Source of the DNA: Craspedostauros australis
Taxonomy: Eukaryota > Bacillariophyta > Bacillariophyceae > Mastogloiales > Achnanthaceae
DNA: 64,000 nt
Assembly (NCBI GenBank): GCA_026770025.1
Contig: JAMXDE010000006.1
Coordinates: 1,364,001 to 1,428,000 of the forward strand
Direction of reading: 5' to 3'
Numbering within the stretch: position 1 is the first letter of the stretch; the number at the start of each line of letters is the position of its first letter. Below are positions 53,053 through 64,000 of the stretch, piece by piece. The position numbers were made by a program, and so were the translations under genes. Under the pieces are notes generated by a model, which was not told the origin of the DNA, made no database searches, and worked only from the letters and a program-made list of their open reading frames with translations.

Positions 53053-55686
53053 ATGACATCTCTGACGGCAGGAGTCTCGGCTCACAATCTCAGCATCAGC
53101 AATCACCAATCCTCAACACAGACCCACCACAGGAGACACTCGGAGGCAACCAGTCTTGGGACCTTTCCGCACAAGCAGACGCACACTCAGAAGCAGACCC
53201 ACATTCATCATAAAATCAGCAATACCAGCGGCCACAAGCACAGCAACAGCCACAACCAACCAAGGTCCATCACACCACCTTCGCCCATTCGATCCGCAGT
53301 CACAAGCCTGAACACATCAGCTCACAATCCATTCCAAAACCATCTCCAGCAGCAGCCGCAACAGCAACAGCACCAGCAACACCATCAAAGGCATTCCACA
53401 GGAAACCCGTTCGAGCACAGCTACGCCAGTCCAACTCCCGCCACTCCCAAAAGAAAGATGAACGCAGTCCTCGCCCAGCGCACTTTCCACACTCCCCAAG
53501 TCTCATCGTCGGCAGCCACGACGGCCCCTCAATCGGCCCATGGACGCATGATGGCGGGACCCCACAACATGCACCAGCCGCAGATGCAGAGCCCCAACCC
53601 AACGCGATACCACCTCGCGCCTCCGTTGACCATGTCCCCCGCTGTGCGACACAGCCATCACCAGAGGACCAGCATCCCGCTGCTCGATTCCACGTCGCGC
53701 AGCGAGCACAACCGACGCAGCGTCATGGCGGACACGCAGTCCCAGAGCCTGCACAATGTCCGCCACACGCCTTCGCGCAGCAAGCGGCCCATCAAGACGC
53801 CCACGGCAACGCCGATCCGCTCCTCCTCGCTCAAGAAGCCCGTCATCAGCGTGCCCGCCTTGCCGCTGCTGCCAGTCACGTCGGCGCACAACAACAACAG
53901 CAGCAGCAATAGCAACAACAGCAACAGCAACAACAGCAACAGCAACAACAACGCCACGACCTCCAAGCCGAGGCACAAGGGCAAGACCAACTCGCTCGTC
54001 GGATTCGACCCCTTCCTGGATATGGGCAACATGTCCATGAGCTCTCTGCAATCGGAGCAGCAAACCCCCCAGCCGGTCACCAACACCCGCACGACGACGA
54101 AGCACCATCGCAAGGGCGTTCAATCCTTCTGCATGTCGGATCTGCGATCGATCAGCCAGGATGCGATGGATCAGGAGGTGAAGGAGGGACGAGTTGCGGA
54201 CTCTCGTACCGCCCCCAAGACTGCCACGATTGCGGAGAAGAAGACCACGTCTCCCGTCAACGCCAACAAGACCCTCCTGTCCGCGAGCTCCCACTCCACC
54301 GACAGCAACGCGTCGGCCAGCAAGAAGACCAAGAAGACGAAGACCAAGAAGCGCGATGTCAGCCCGCCCCTCAAGGGCAAGCTGTCGGCCGCGTTCTCTC
54401 GCCAAAGCAAGAAGACGCCCGCGGAGAAGCGAGGAGCCTCCACGTCTCCATCGCCACCATCGACGTCGGCGCGATCCTCCATCAAGAGCTGGATGAAGAA
54501 GGGACACCGCAGAACGCAGTCGCTCGAATCGAAGGACGCGCCAGCCTCCGCCGCTTCCGCCAAGGCAGCGCAGGCCTCCGATGCCAATGTCACCATGTAC
54601 CCGACCGTCATCAAGGACCTCATGGGCCTCAAGATGGAAAAGTCGCCCGTTTCCACGCTGGCCAAGCCGCTTCCAACCTCCTTCCTCACTGGCAAGGAGG
54701 ACGAGGTCGTCCGAACTTGCGAGGCTCAGCCGGATCCGCATCAGATCGACATCCCCGCCCTGCCCGAGTGCATCAACGCCGCGCACTTGATCGAGTTCGT
54801 GGACAACTACCGTCGCATCGATCAGAACTTTGATCTGTCCCAGTGGAAGGGGCGCAGCCAGATGGAGCTCAACAACGACGTGCGCATCCGCGAGCACAAG
54901 CCCATCCTGCAGTCCCTCATGGAATGCGGCGACGTCACCGTCCAGCACGTCATTGCCAAGGGACAGAACTGCGACGAGCAGCTCGAGGCCTGCATCTTCG
55001 AAGGGCAGCGCCATTTCACCGTGGTTTTCCGTGGAACCACCGAACAGCAGACCAAGCTGGGAAAGAAGAGCGCCAAGTGCGGCTTCCTCCCGCTCGACTC
55101 CGAACACGAGAATGCGCAGATCTTTGCCACGTTCAAGGAGGAGTACACCAAGATCGAGGCGGAATGCTTCACCCTGCTCGACGCCCTCACGGAGGAGAAT
55201 CCATTCTGCGACATTGTCTTCACCGGCCACTCCTTCGGCGCCGCGCTGGCCACCATCGCAGCCTTCAAGTACTCCAACGCCCGCCCCATGGTGCGCGTCA
55301 GCTGCCTCACCCTGGCATCCCCCAAGGTGGGATCCGTCGCTTTCCGGCACGCCGTCAACTCCCAGCCCAACCTCAAGGTCATGCGGTTGGAGTACGGTCA
55401 GGATGGAAAATGCCAGGCCCCCGCCCACGTCGGTGTCCACGTCGGACACACGCTGGTGCTGCACGGTTCCATCGGCTCCAACTCGGTCAAGACCAGCTGC
55501 CCCATCGTCGCCTACAAGTTCGACACACCCAAGCACAAGAAGTTCAAGACCAATTACCCCGACCTGCGATCGTACGTCCACGCTCTCGAAGAAGTTCAGA
55601 GGCTGCGGCTGACGTGGGCCCGAGACTTTGTTGGTGCTTCTGGCAAGGGCGTCGTCGTCAACAACGAGAAGAGGTTGGTGGTCTAA
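53053..55686 (+). CDS. Class 3 lipase-fold hydrolase with long disordered N-terminus
   Basis: 877 aa in a single exon from the ATG at 53053. The first 540 residues are low complexity: His/Gln/Ser/Asn-rich, then Lys/Ser/Thr-rich with Pro. The C-terminal 300 residues form an alpha/beta hydrolase of the lipase class 3 type: FTVVFRGTTEQQT (oxyanion region), the nucleophile elbow GHSFG with Ser727, the CLTLASPKVG segment after it, and a histidine in HVGHTLVLHG. It probably hydrolyses acyl esters such as tri- or diacylglycerol. No signal peptide is visible, so a cytosolic or lipid-droplet-associated enzyme is likely. It is convergent with the Sec16 gene (274 bp). Confidence 0.88.
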   Translation: MTSLTAGVSAHNLSISNHQSSTQTHHRRHSEATSLGTFPHKQTHTQKQTHIHHKISNTSGHKHSNSHNQPRSITPPSPIRSAVTSLNTSAHNPFQNHLQQQPQQQQHQQHHQRHSTGNPFEHSYASPTPATPKRKMNAVLAQRTFHTPQVSSSAATTAPQSAHGRMMAGPHNMHQPQMQSPNPTRYHLAPPLTMSPAVRHSHHQRTSIPLLDSTSRSEHNRRSVMADTQSQSLHNVRHTPSRSKRPIKTPTATPIRSSSLKKPVISVPALPLLPVTSAHNNNSSSNSNNSNSNNSNSNNNATTSKPRHKGKTNSLVGFDPFLDMGNMSMSSLQSEQQTPQPVTNTRTTTKHHRKGVQSFCMSDLRSISQDAMDQEVKEGRVADSRTAPKTATIAEKKTTSPVNANKTLLSASSHSTDSNASASKKTKKTKTKKRDVSPPLKGKLSAAFSRQSKKTPAEKRGASTSPSPPSTSARSSIKSWMKKGHRRTQSLESKDAPASAASAKAAQASDANVTMYPTVIKDLMGLKMEKSPVSTLAKPLPTSFLTGKEDEVVRTCEAQPDPHQIDIPALPECINAAHLIEFVDNYRRIDQNFDLSQWKGRSQMELNNDVRIREHKPILQSLMECGDVTVQHVIAKGQNCDEQLEACIFEGQRHFTVVFRGTTEQQTKLGKKSAKCGFLPLDSEHENAQIFATFKEEYTKIEAECFTLLDALTEENPFCDIVFTGHSFGAALATIAAFKYSNARPMVRVSCLTLASPKVGSVAFRHAVNSQPNLKVMRLEYGQDGKCQAPAHVGVHVGHTLVLHGSIGSNSVKTSCPIVAYKFDTPKHKKFKTNYPDLRSYVHALEEVQRLRLTWARDFVGASGKGVVVNNEKRLVV

Positions 55687-55960
55687 GCCAAGTTCGGAGG
55701 ATCGTATCAGAACAGAGAATGGATACCATCGACGATCAGATTGGTACAATAACTGTAACTTCCATAGAACAACCACAACATACAACTGCGTGAAGTATTC
55801 CAATGTCCTGACTTCGCTGATGAAGAACTGGTAAACCAATTGTCGCCATTGTGTTAGAGTACATCAATACAAGCAGTGTATGCTCGGTCTAAGTTCTGTC
55901 TGTGTTAACGAATTCTACTTGGTACTATCTAAATGTGCTGTGCAGTACCCCATTCGTTCA

Positions 55961-58900
55961 TTACTTGCTGCCTACATCCTTTTTGGGTTTGAAAACGGCG
56001 AATTTAGGTGGTGGTGCTGCACCTCTTTTGGCGTTTCCGCCAGCACTGCCACCCATCGCCGGAGGCGGCATCATGCCAGCCGGAGTTCCAGGCAAGCTTG
56101 CTGGTCGCCTCGGGGCGCCGCGGCCTCGCAATGCCGACGGAGCTCTGGATGGCGGTGCCATCATGGCAGCCAGCGGATCGTTCGATGGAGCTGCTGGGGC
56201 TGTTTGTGGCGCAGCTGCTCCACCCATGGGCGGTGGACCGACCGGCTTGGCGACCACGTCTGGATCTTCACCGGGGAACACCCACACCTTGCGCTTCTCG
56301 TCGTAGTACGCCTTCTCCGATTCCTCTTCCAAGGTCACCTGGTGGGCATCTGGATTGAGTAGCTTCACCATGGTTCCTCGGAATCTGGAGAACAATCCTC
56401 CGCTGCCACCGGATGCTGGCGATGGCTTTGTCGTGGGAGTGCTGACTGACTTGTTCCCATCCAAGTTTGCGGGAGCCGTGGCTGGCGCTGCCTTTGGCCT
56501 CGGCGCTGGGGTGCTGCTCTTGGATGTGTCGATAGGCGCGGGTGGTCCCTTCTTGCCAGGCATGGATGGAGATGGCGGCACGGACGCAGGTTTGCCCATG
56601 CCCATAACCGGTGGAGCAGTCGCAGCCTTAGCCGCGGGGAGAGCTGCTGCTACACCAGCACCAGGAGAAGGCACCGCGGCCACGTTCATCATCGGGAGTG
56701 GTTTTGCGGCAGCCTGTGGAGGTTGCCTGCCTTTTCGACTTCGACTTGGAGATGGCGCGGAGACCTTATTGTTGGACATGGTTGGTGGCTTCATGAATGG
56801 AACATTAGCCACAGGTGGTACGCTGTCCCCTCCGATTGTTGCTGCTGCTGCCGGTGCTGCCACTGGGCCTGCCATGGTTGGCGGGCCCTTTCTTCCAGGC
56901 GTTGGACGCGAAGTGGAGGAGGGCGGCTTCATCTCGCGTGACTTCCTCTCGGGCGTTTCCAATGAATATCCCGAGCGATCCATCAGGTTGGTCTTCGCGG
57001 TGACGAACGAGACATCTGCGGGATTCTCCTCATTCTGATTTCCTCCTGCTCCCGTCTGGTTCGATCTAGGCATTGGTGGCTGAATGGGCTGCGCGGGCGG
57101 AGCCGCTTGCACTTGCATCGGTGGCTGCTTTGCCTGTCCTGGCAACGCGCTGACCACTAGTGCTGGCTTGGCATCAGCGCTGACACGACTTGGTTGCATC
57201 GGCTTCGTGGGCTTGGTGGCCTTCACGGACGAGGTCGCTGGTTTTTGGTTGTTATTGTTGTTGCTGCTGCTGCTCTTGTTGCTGCCACTTTTGCTGGGCT
57301 TTCTCTCCTTCTTGCCTTTGGGGGTTGGTTTTGGGGCTGTCTTCGCAGCAACCCCAAGTGTCTTTTCAAGATCCACCAGGGCTGAAGCAAACGCACCGGT
57401 ATCCTTGAACACTTCCATTGTGGGGGCAGGCGTTGACGATGGTGCTCCTGATTTTGAAGCTGCAGCCGCATTGATGACCTTCGGGTTGACACACTTGCGG
57501 ATGCTCTGCACCAGCGCCTGCGCCTCCATCTGCCTTCCGAATTGCATGAGATGCCTTGCATAGACGATCTTGAAGCACTGCAAGGACTGGATCGCAGCCT
57601 TGCGATTTCCAAGTCTCTTGGCCCATTCGTACGCCTCGGTTCTTTCGTACGCCTCAAGCGCTTCGTCTGTCTGAAGCTCCAAATTGGACTGGGGTTTGTG
57701 AGAGCAACCGAGGAGTGCGACCCGGCAGAGCGGATCGGTGGGGTTGGAAATGGAGCTGTTGCTAACCATGAAGCAAAAGTGCGCGGCCTTGGTTTCGCCC
57801 AGCTGTTCCAACCGATCTCCGAATGATTGGACGATCAGTTCCCATCCGCTGGTACGGTTGGTCAATATCGAAGCGAGATGCTGCCGCCAATGACTTCGAA
57901 GGTCCTCTGCGCTGCCTCCCCAATTCATGCTACCGGCCGCCCTAGATGGTGGCGGCGCAAGATCTCCGTAAAACAGCATCGACACTGTGTACAGCGGAGA
58001 CCCTGACGCGAAGGAATGCTCAATGTACTGCTTCGCCGCCTCTCGGAAGGTGACATGATCTGACATGCTCGAAACGAGCAGCGCTGTGGCGAAATCGCCG
58101 GCTGCCAATGCTTGCTTGGCAGCCTCGGACCTCCTGCCTTGCACGACAAGCTCTTGCACGTCCTGCAACGCCTTCTCGTTGGCGTTACCATCTGTTCGAG
58201 ACGAGAGCGATTGACCAGCATGTTTACATTTGAAACGAAAAAAAGCAATTTGGGCAGTTGGGTGAGAATGGGTGCTGTTACAATGGCGCCACGAGTTTGT
58301 CGCGCTCAATCAGTGTGCAAGCATTCTTCAACCAGTGCGATATGATCACACTCATACAACCTTGTGCTGCATATCACGCACTGCAGAAGCAACAATTCAC
58401 AGACAAGAAGAATCAACATACCTGCTTCATGATTGCCGTTCGTATCGCCTGACTTGTTTGTTGCAGTGATCTTCGGCGTGGATTGCTTTTCGTCCGACGT
58501 CAGCAGGAGCTTGACAATCGCCGCCTCCGGGCTGCGTTTGTTCTCGGCTCCCTCATCGCTTCGAAGTCTGCCCTTGTATTTGACAGCGATGTACACCAGC
58601 CTCCAGAGCAAGTCATCCGCGTTCTGCGCCTTGTTCTTGATGAACGAGAATGTCTTGGGGTCGGGGGATGCTACCATCGAACCGATGACGTCATGGTGCT
58701 TCTTTTCGCTCTCGTGCCGTTCAATCATGCCTTCGAGGCTCTCGCCAGTTGGTACTGTCGACATCGACGTCGGAATTGCTGCTGGCACCGGAGCAGCAGG
58801 CTTTGGCGCTGGTGGTGCTTGCGAGGTTGGTGGAAGCGACTTTTCGATCGCCGGTGCTGCTTCTGCCACAACTTCATCAGTCTTCTCATCGAGCTGCTGT

Positions 58901-61900
58901 GGTTGCGGTTGTGGTTGTGGTTGCGGCTCTGGCCCCGTTGCCTCCGCGGCACCATTTGGTCTCTCCCATGTCGTTTCTTGCGTGATGTTGTTGAAGAAGT
59001 AGACCTGTCCCGTAGTTGGATCAATTTCCTCAAGCCATCCTTCTGGCAGACTGATCAGAGACGTGTCCATGGGCTTGACAGGACTGTCTTCGACTTGCGT
59101 GGGTGGGGCCGCCTCTGATGTCTCCGGCGCTGCTTGGCCAACATCCGAGGCTGCGGCTGGCTGCTCGTCCTCTGTATCACCAGAAACTGGCTGTGCAGCT
59201 GGCTTTTCCCAGCTCGTTTCTTGCGTCTCCTCATTGTAGTAGTACACGCTTCCCGAGTTCGGATCGGTCACCTCAACCCATCCTGCAGGGAGGACGGCAT
59301 CCGAAGGTGGCTCAGTCTCCGCTTCCGCTTCGGTTGTTGAGGGTGGAGCATCCGCTTCTGCTTCCACTGCTCCGACTTGAGCCCCATCATCGACCGGGGC
59401 TTCAGGTTCAGCACCGCCTTCTTGCGTTGGTGGATCCCAGCTTGTCTCCTGAGTCAGTTCGTTGAAGTAGTACACGTTGCCGCTGTCAGGATCTTCAACT
59501 ATGGTCCAGCCTTCTGGAAGTTGTGCCCCTTCAGTCGCGTCAGGCTCTACCAATGGTTCGGCATCGACGGCGGCATCAGCTTCAACCTTCGGTGGCTCTT
59601 CCGTTGGTTCCTCGGCGGTTGGTGCTGCTGAAGCACTGTGGGTAGCATCTCCGCCGTCAGCGGCAGCAGGAGGACTCCCGATCATATCTTGACCTTGCGT
59701 TTCTGGTTTATCCCACCGCGTTTCTTGTGTCACTTCGTTGTAATAGTACACCTGTCCTGTCGCTTCATCAGCGACTTCAACCCAACCCGCCGGCAATGCA
59801 CTTTGTGGTGAGCCATCAGCTTCGACCTCTTCCGTAGCATCCTCTGGTTGCGGCTGTTGCACTTCAGGCGCGGGATCGGCAACTTGTTCGGGTTCTTGTT
59901 GCACGTCATCACCATCCGCAGCAACAGGCCTTTCCCAGCTTGTTTCTTGCGTGATTTCATTGAAATAGTACACCTGATTCGATGAGGGGTCAACTTGCTC
60001 CGTCCAACCTTCTGGCAATTCATCCTTGGGTTCAGCCTCGGGTTCGGCCTCGTCGCTCCCTTCAACAGGCGGGGATGATTCCGCTTCGGCTTCGGCTTCA
60101 GGTTTGACTGCAGATGAAACTTCCTCGGATGCTGCCTGTTGCTGATTCGGATTATCCCATGAGACTTCTTCGGTCTGCGTGTTGAAGTAGTACTTGTTCC
60201 CGGTACTTGGATCGGTCATCTCCACCCATTCATCAGGATTTTGGGCGCCGTTGGCTTCATTTTGTTTTGGACCTTCGTTGCTTGCGTCAACAACAATGTC
60301 TGGCTCATCGGTTTGGTTGGGATCGACCACCTCTTGTGGAGCTGGAGCTTCATCTGTCAACTCGGGAGCACCTTCTCCTGCGTCATCATTGGCATCGGCC
60401 TGAGCACTCACCTCCATCTGTGGCAATTCCCAGCTTGTCTCTTGCATGACTTCGTTGTAGTAATATTGAATACCGGAGTCGGGATCTGTCAACAAGATCC
60501 ATCCATCGGGAAGCTTATCCTCCGTGGGTGGTGCATCCTCGGCTCCTTCTTGAGCAATCGGGGCAATAGGTTGATCCACAGCCATTTCTTCTTCTTCGCC
60601 CTCAGAAGCAGCGGCGGCAGAAGGAGCAGAAGACTCTGACACATCAGTTGCAGGCTTCTCCCAGCTGGTTTCCTCGGTCGATGCATTGTAATAGTACACC
60701 TGTCCACTGGACTCGTCAACGACTTCCATCCAGCCATCGGGAAGATGATTGCCATCATGAGCATCAGCAGTAGTAGCAGCAGCAGCAGCAGCAATATCAT
60801 CATCTTGGGTTCCCTGCGGTTCTGGCTCATCAGCAGCCTCTGTTGCGGTGACTGGCTCATCAGCAACATCGACTGTCGCCTCCGGACCATCTTGAGAATC
60901 AGGCTCTCCGGTTTCTGATGGTTGCGCCTTCTCCGTAGCCTCCGGGAACTCCCAGCTGCTCTCCATTGTACCTTCGTTGTAGTAGTACGTCTTGCCAGAA
61001 TCAGGGTCCGTCAGCATCGTCCATCCTTCAGGCAGGTCCGATGGTGCTGCATCTCCTGCAACATCGCCAACTGGCTCAGCCACCTCTTCCTGAACTTCGC
61101 TCTCATTCTGTGCCTGTGTCTGTGATGGAGGGATCTCCCAGCTGGTCTCTTGTGTGGCTTCGTTGAAATAATACACGCTGCCTGTAGCTGGGTCAGGCAC
61201 TTCAACCCAACCTTCAGGGAGCTTCGACGCAGGCTCAGTACCAGTCTCGCCCTCTGCGGAGGTGGGTGTTGTTGTTTCCTCCACAGGTTCGGTTGGAATA
61301 GGCTCTTGCTCTTGTTCGACATGCACCGATTCCTCGATCTCGGGCACATCCCATCTGGTCTCTTGTGTGGCTTCGTTGAAATAATACACGCTGCCCGTAG
61401 CTGGGTCAGGCACTTCAACCCAACCTTCAGGGAGCTTCGACGCAGGCTCATTACCAGCCTCACCCTCTGCGGAGGTGGGTGTTGTCTCTTGCTCCACAGA
61501 TTCGGTTGGAACAGGTTCTGGCTCTTGCTCGACATGCACCGATTCCTCGATCTCGGGCACATCCCATCTGGTCTCTTGTGTGGCTTCGTTGAAATAATAC
61601 ACGCTGCCTGTAGCTGGGTCAGGCACTTCAACCCAACCAACAGGAAGGGCTGTTGTTGCTGTCGCTGGTGTCGTTGATTCGTCTTTAGCTTCGGTTTCTG
61701 CTTCAGCGACGGCATCCACTGCTGTTTCTGGTTCTGGCTCAGTCGCAGGCATGGTTGGTTGATCTGTAGCTTCTGCCGCCTCTGGCTGCACGTCTCCTTC
61801 TCCCTGCGATTCGGCTCCCTCTGAGGCCTCCTGAGGTGGTGGTTCCCAGCTGGTTTCTTGCGTGATTTCGTTGAAATAGTAGACGCTGCCAGAGTTTGGA

Positions 61901-64000
61901 TCTTCCACCATCGTCCATCCGTCCGACACCGGGGCTTCTGCCAATGGTGGTGCTGGGACTGGTGTTTCGTCGTGCTCTTCTTCGGCAATCTCTTCGACAG
62001 CTGGCGGTTGCTCCTCTTCCACAGCAGCCTCGGTTGGTGGTGGGATATCCGTTGCATCTGGCTCCGCCAGTCGCGGCCCCTCCACCGCAGGCTTGTCCCA
62101 CTGCGTTTCCTGCGTGGTTTCGTTGAAGTAGTACACTTGTCCCGTGGATTCATCCGCCACCTCGATCCATCCTGCTGGCAATCCGTTACTCTCGGTGGTT
62201 TCCTCAACGGTTTGTTCAGGTTGCTCTTCAGTTGGTTCTGGTGCTGGCACGGTTGATGGCTCATCTACGGCGGTTGGTGCTACTGGCGGTGGCGCTGTTG
62301 CAGATTCAGGTTCAGCCACAGTTGGCTTTGTCCATGACGTTTCCTGGGTCAATTCATTGAAGTAATACACGTTTCCAGTCGATGGATCTAGCTCCTCCGT
62401 CCAGCCTTCTGGAAGTGCATCAGTGTCTTTGGCAGCGTCATCTTCTGCTGCTGCTGCTGCTGCTGCCGTTGCCGCCACTGCCGCTGGCTCCTCTTGCTCT
62501 GTGGGCACATCTGCCTGTGGTTCCTCGTCCTCGGCAGCTGGTGCTTGTTCCACAGCTTCATTGGATGGTGGACTGTCCTCAGCACACGAACGCTGTGGTC
62601 TCTCCCAGTTGCTCTCCTGAGTTTCCTGATTGAAGTAGTACACCTGCCCGGACGATTCATCCAGGAGTTCTTCCCATCCATCGGGGAGTTCATCGTTGCT
62701 TGGTGCAGCGTCCTCTGTAGCATCCGGTTCATCTTCGGCTGGTTCATCAGCTGCAGCTGTTGGTGGCATCTCGTCTGCGACTGCGACTGCGTCTGCCTCT
62801 GGTTCCTGGTGGTGGGTTGGCCGTTCCCACTGGGCCTCTTCTGTGTCGGCGTTGTAGTAGTATATCTGCCCGCTGCTTTCATCTTCGCGCTCCACCCAAC
62901 CTGGCGGAAGATCGGACGTCTCCTCCTCCGCCGCCGGCACTGATGGTTGCTGTGGCTGCTGTTCGGTCGAATCGTCAACCTTGGTCTCCTCAACTGGTGG
63001 CGCATCATCTGTCGGTGGTTGCACATCAGGTTCAAATTGAGGTTCGGCTGTCGTTTCGTCGGGCTGAACAACAGCAGCAGCAGCAGCAGGAGGCGGAGCT
63101 GGACGATCCCAACTCGTTTCTTGCGTGATGCTGTTGTAGTAGTACTTTTGGCCACTTGGATCCTCGACCTCCATCCAACCCTCTGGCAACGCAGCGGGAT
63201 CTGTTCCCGGCACCTCTTGTTCTTGTTCAGTCACGTCGAGTTGAGCTTCCGTTGCTTCCGGCTCCGTCGTTTCTGGTACAGCACCCACCTCAGCACTTGC
63301 GGGTTCCGCACTATCTTCCACAGTTGGAACTTCCGCAGCAGGAGCAGCAGCAATATCAGCAACTGGCTTCTCCCATGTGGTTTCTTGTGTATCGGCATTG
63401 TAGTAGTACGTGTTTCCAGTTGAGGGATCGACGCCAGAAGTCCAGCCTGGTGGCAAATCATCTGTGTCGTTAATGGCATCACCTTCTGCAGCGACATCAT
63501 CCGAAGGAGTTGTTACGGTTCTTGCCGATGGTGTTGCTGTGGCTGTTCGTGCAACTGGCTTTTCCCACGACGTCTCCTTAGTCTCGGCGTTGAAGTAGTA
63601 TGTCTCGCCAGTCTGTGGATCGGTTTCCTGGGTCCAACCGGGCAGCAAATCGCTTGCGTCCTTCGTTTCACCTGCCGGTTGCTCATTCGGCTTGATATCG
63701 TTCTCCTCTGTTGCTGCCACGACAGGCGCTTCCGGTTGCACGGCAGCAGGCTCATCGTTGGTCTCTTCGGGCACATCCTTCTGAACGGATGGTTTTTCCC
63801 AAGACGTTTCCTGCGTGATGCTGTTGTAGTAGTACACGCTTCCAGACGATGGATCAGTGACCTCACTCCACCCGGATGGCAGCTCTTCGGCCGCAACTGG
63901 CTCGTTGCTGACTTCTTCCGGTGCTGTTGCTGCTACTGTTTCTTCCACGGAGGTTGCTGGTGCGGCTGTGTCAGAAACGACAGCAGCAGTAGTGGCAGTG
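55961..64000 (-). CDS. SEC16: Sec16 homologue with 21 tandem WW domains (5' end outside window)
   Basis: Two exons are visible, 64000..58422 (open at the window edge) and 58191..55961, joined by a 230-nt GTATGT-CAG intron in phase, for at least 2,602 aa. Exon 1 carries 21 WW domains (LPxGW ... YYYN ... W..P), from about 63880 down to 58960, in acidic Glu/Pro/Ala linkers. Its end and exon 2 carry the Sec16 central helical domain: DDLLWRLVYIAVKYKGRL, EAAIVKLLLTSDE, VQGRRSEAAKQALAAGDFA, LLVSSMSD, LASILTNRT, SFGDRLEQLG and AAHFCFMVSN. The tail has the Sec16 C-terminal motif YYDEKRKVWVF. Sec16 organises COPII assembly at ER exit sites. Known Sec16 proteins lack WW domains, so these would add Pro-rich ligand binding. 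Confidence 0.87.
61120..61660 (-). repeat. 213-nt tandem duplication in the WW array
   Basis: Three near-identical WW units start at exact 213-nt spacing (identical anchor words at 61171, 61384 and 61597). Each unit encodes one WW domain (VPDPATGSVYYFNEATQET) plus its linker, 71 residues, with few differences. The rest of the array is more diverged, so this expansion is recent. Confidence 0.9.

Noticed and set aside
53503-55839. A 778-codon open frame antisense to the lipase gene
   Set aside because: Low-complexity Arg/Leu/Gly protein with no motifs; the plus strand carries a clear GHSFG hydrolase.
61011-62264. Alternative-frame Gln/Arg/Lys/Ser-rich frames in the WW exon
   Set aside because: They repeat with the WW array and lack its conserved Trp/Tyr pattern; they are frame shadows.
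1-64000. Transposons, LTR elements or viral genes
   Set aside because: No reverse transcriptase, integrase, transposase or capsid-like frames and no long terminal repeats were found by reading the sequence.

Overview
The window is eukaryotic nuclear DNA. Protein genes carry GT-AG introns of about 190-445 nt (usually none to two per gene), start contexts resemble CACCATG or GCCATGG, and there are two pol III type tRNA genes. Several features point to a photosynthetic stramenopile (ochrophyte) alga: a fatty-acid desaturase begins with a signal peptide ending in an ASAFAP motif (the plastid-import signature of algae with secondary red plastids), a large secreted protein has PTSAPT linkers like those common in diatoms and relatives, and one protein carries a diatom-type domain resembling DUF6824. 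No species assignment is possible from the sequence alone.

Layout. 0-8 kb: the 3' end of an unknown gene, a compact FAD oxidoreductase, tRNA-Val(AAC) and a two-exon secreted von Willebrand A protein of about 1,610 aa. 8-18 kb: a tentative small two-exon gene, a SAM methyltransferase-like gene with an apparent frameshift, an ArfGAP, the cytochrome b5-desaturase, and ATG13. 18-23 kb: three secreted proteins of an allene-oxide-cyclase-barrel-like family, all split by one intron at the same place. 23-33 kb: a Cys-less pentameric ligand-gated channel homologue, a tentative poly-Asp secreted peptide, a ZIP metal transporter, an NCA2-domain protein and a basic unknown protein. 34-41 kb: a chromatin protein joining a Tudor-like region, three CXXC zinc finger + MBD-like modules and a SET-like domain. 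41-53 kb: an FYV7/CCDC59-like rRNA processing protein, a DUF6824-like + RelA/SpoT-like + 13-TPR protein, a three-exon unknown protein, and tRNA-Phe(GAA). 53-64 kb: a class 3 lipase and a Sec16 homologue carrying 21 WW domains, running off the right end.

From about 10.5 kb onward the genes alternate strand almost perfectly, so nearly every gene shares a 5' space with one neighbour and a short 3' space with the other. No transposons, viral elements, CRISPR arrays or rRNA genes were recognised. The housekeeping content (secretory pathway: ArfGAP and Sec16; autophagy: ATG13; lipid metabolism: desaturase and lipase) is mixed, with no evident pathway cluster except the three barrel proteins.

The most interesting proteins are unusual domain fusions: 21xWW-Sec16, Tudor-like-(CXXC-MBD)x3-SET, and DUF6824-RelA/SpoT-TPRx13. 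All gene models were read by eye; splice sites were chosen by GT-AG signals, reading-phase agreement and, where possible, family similarity.
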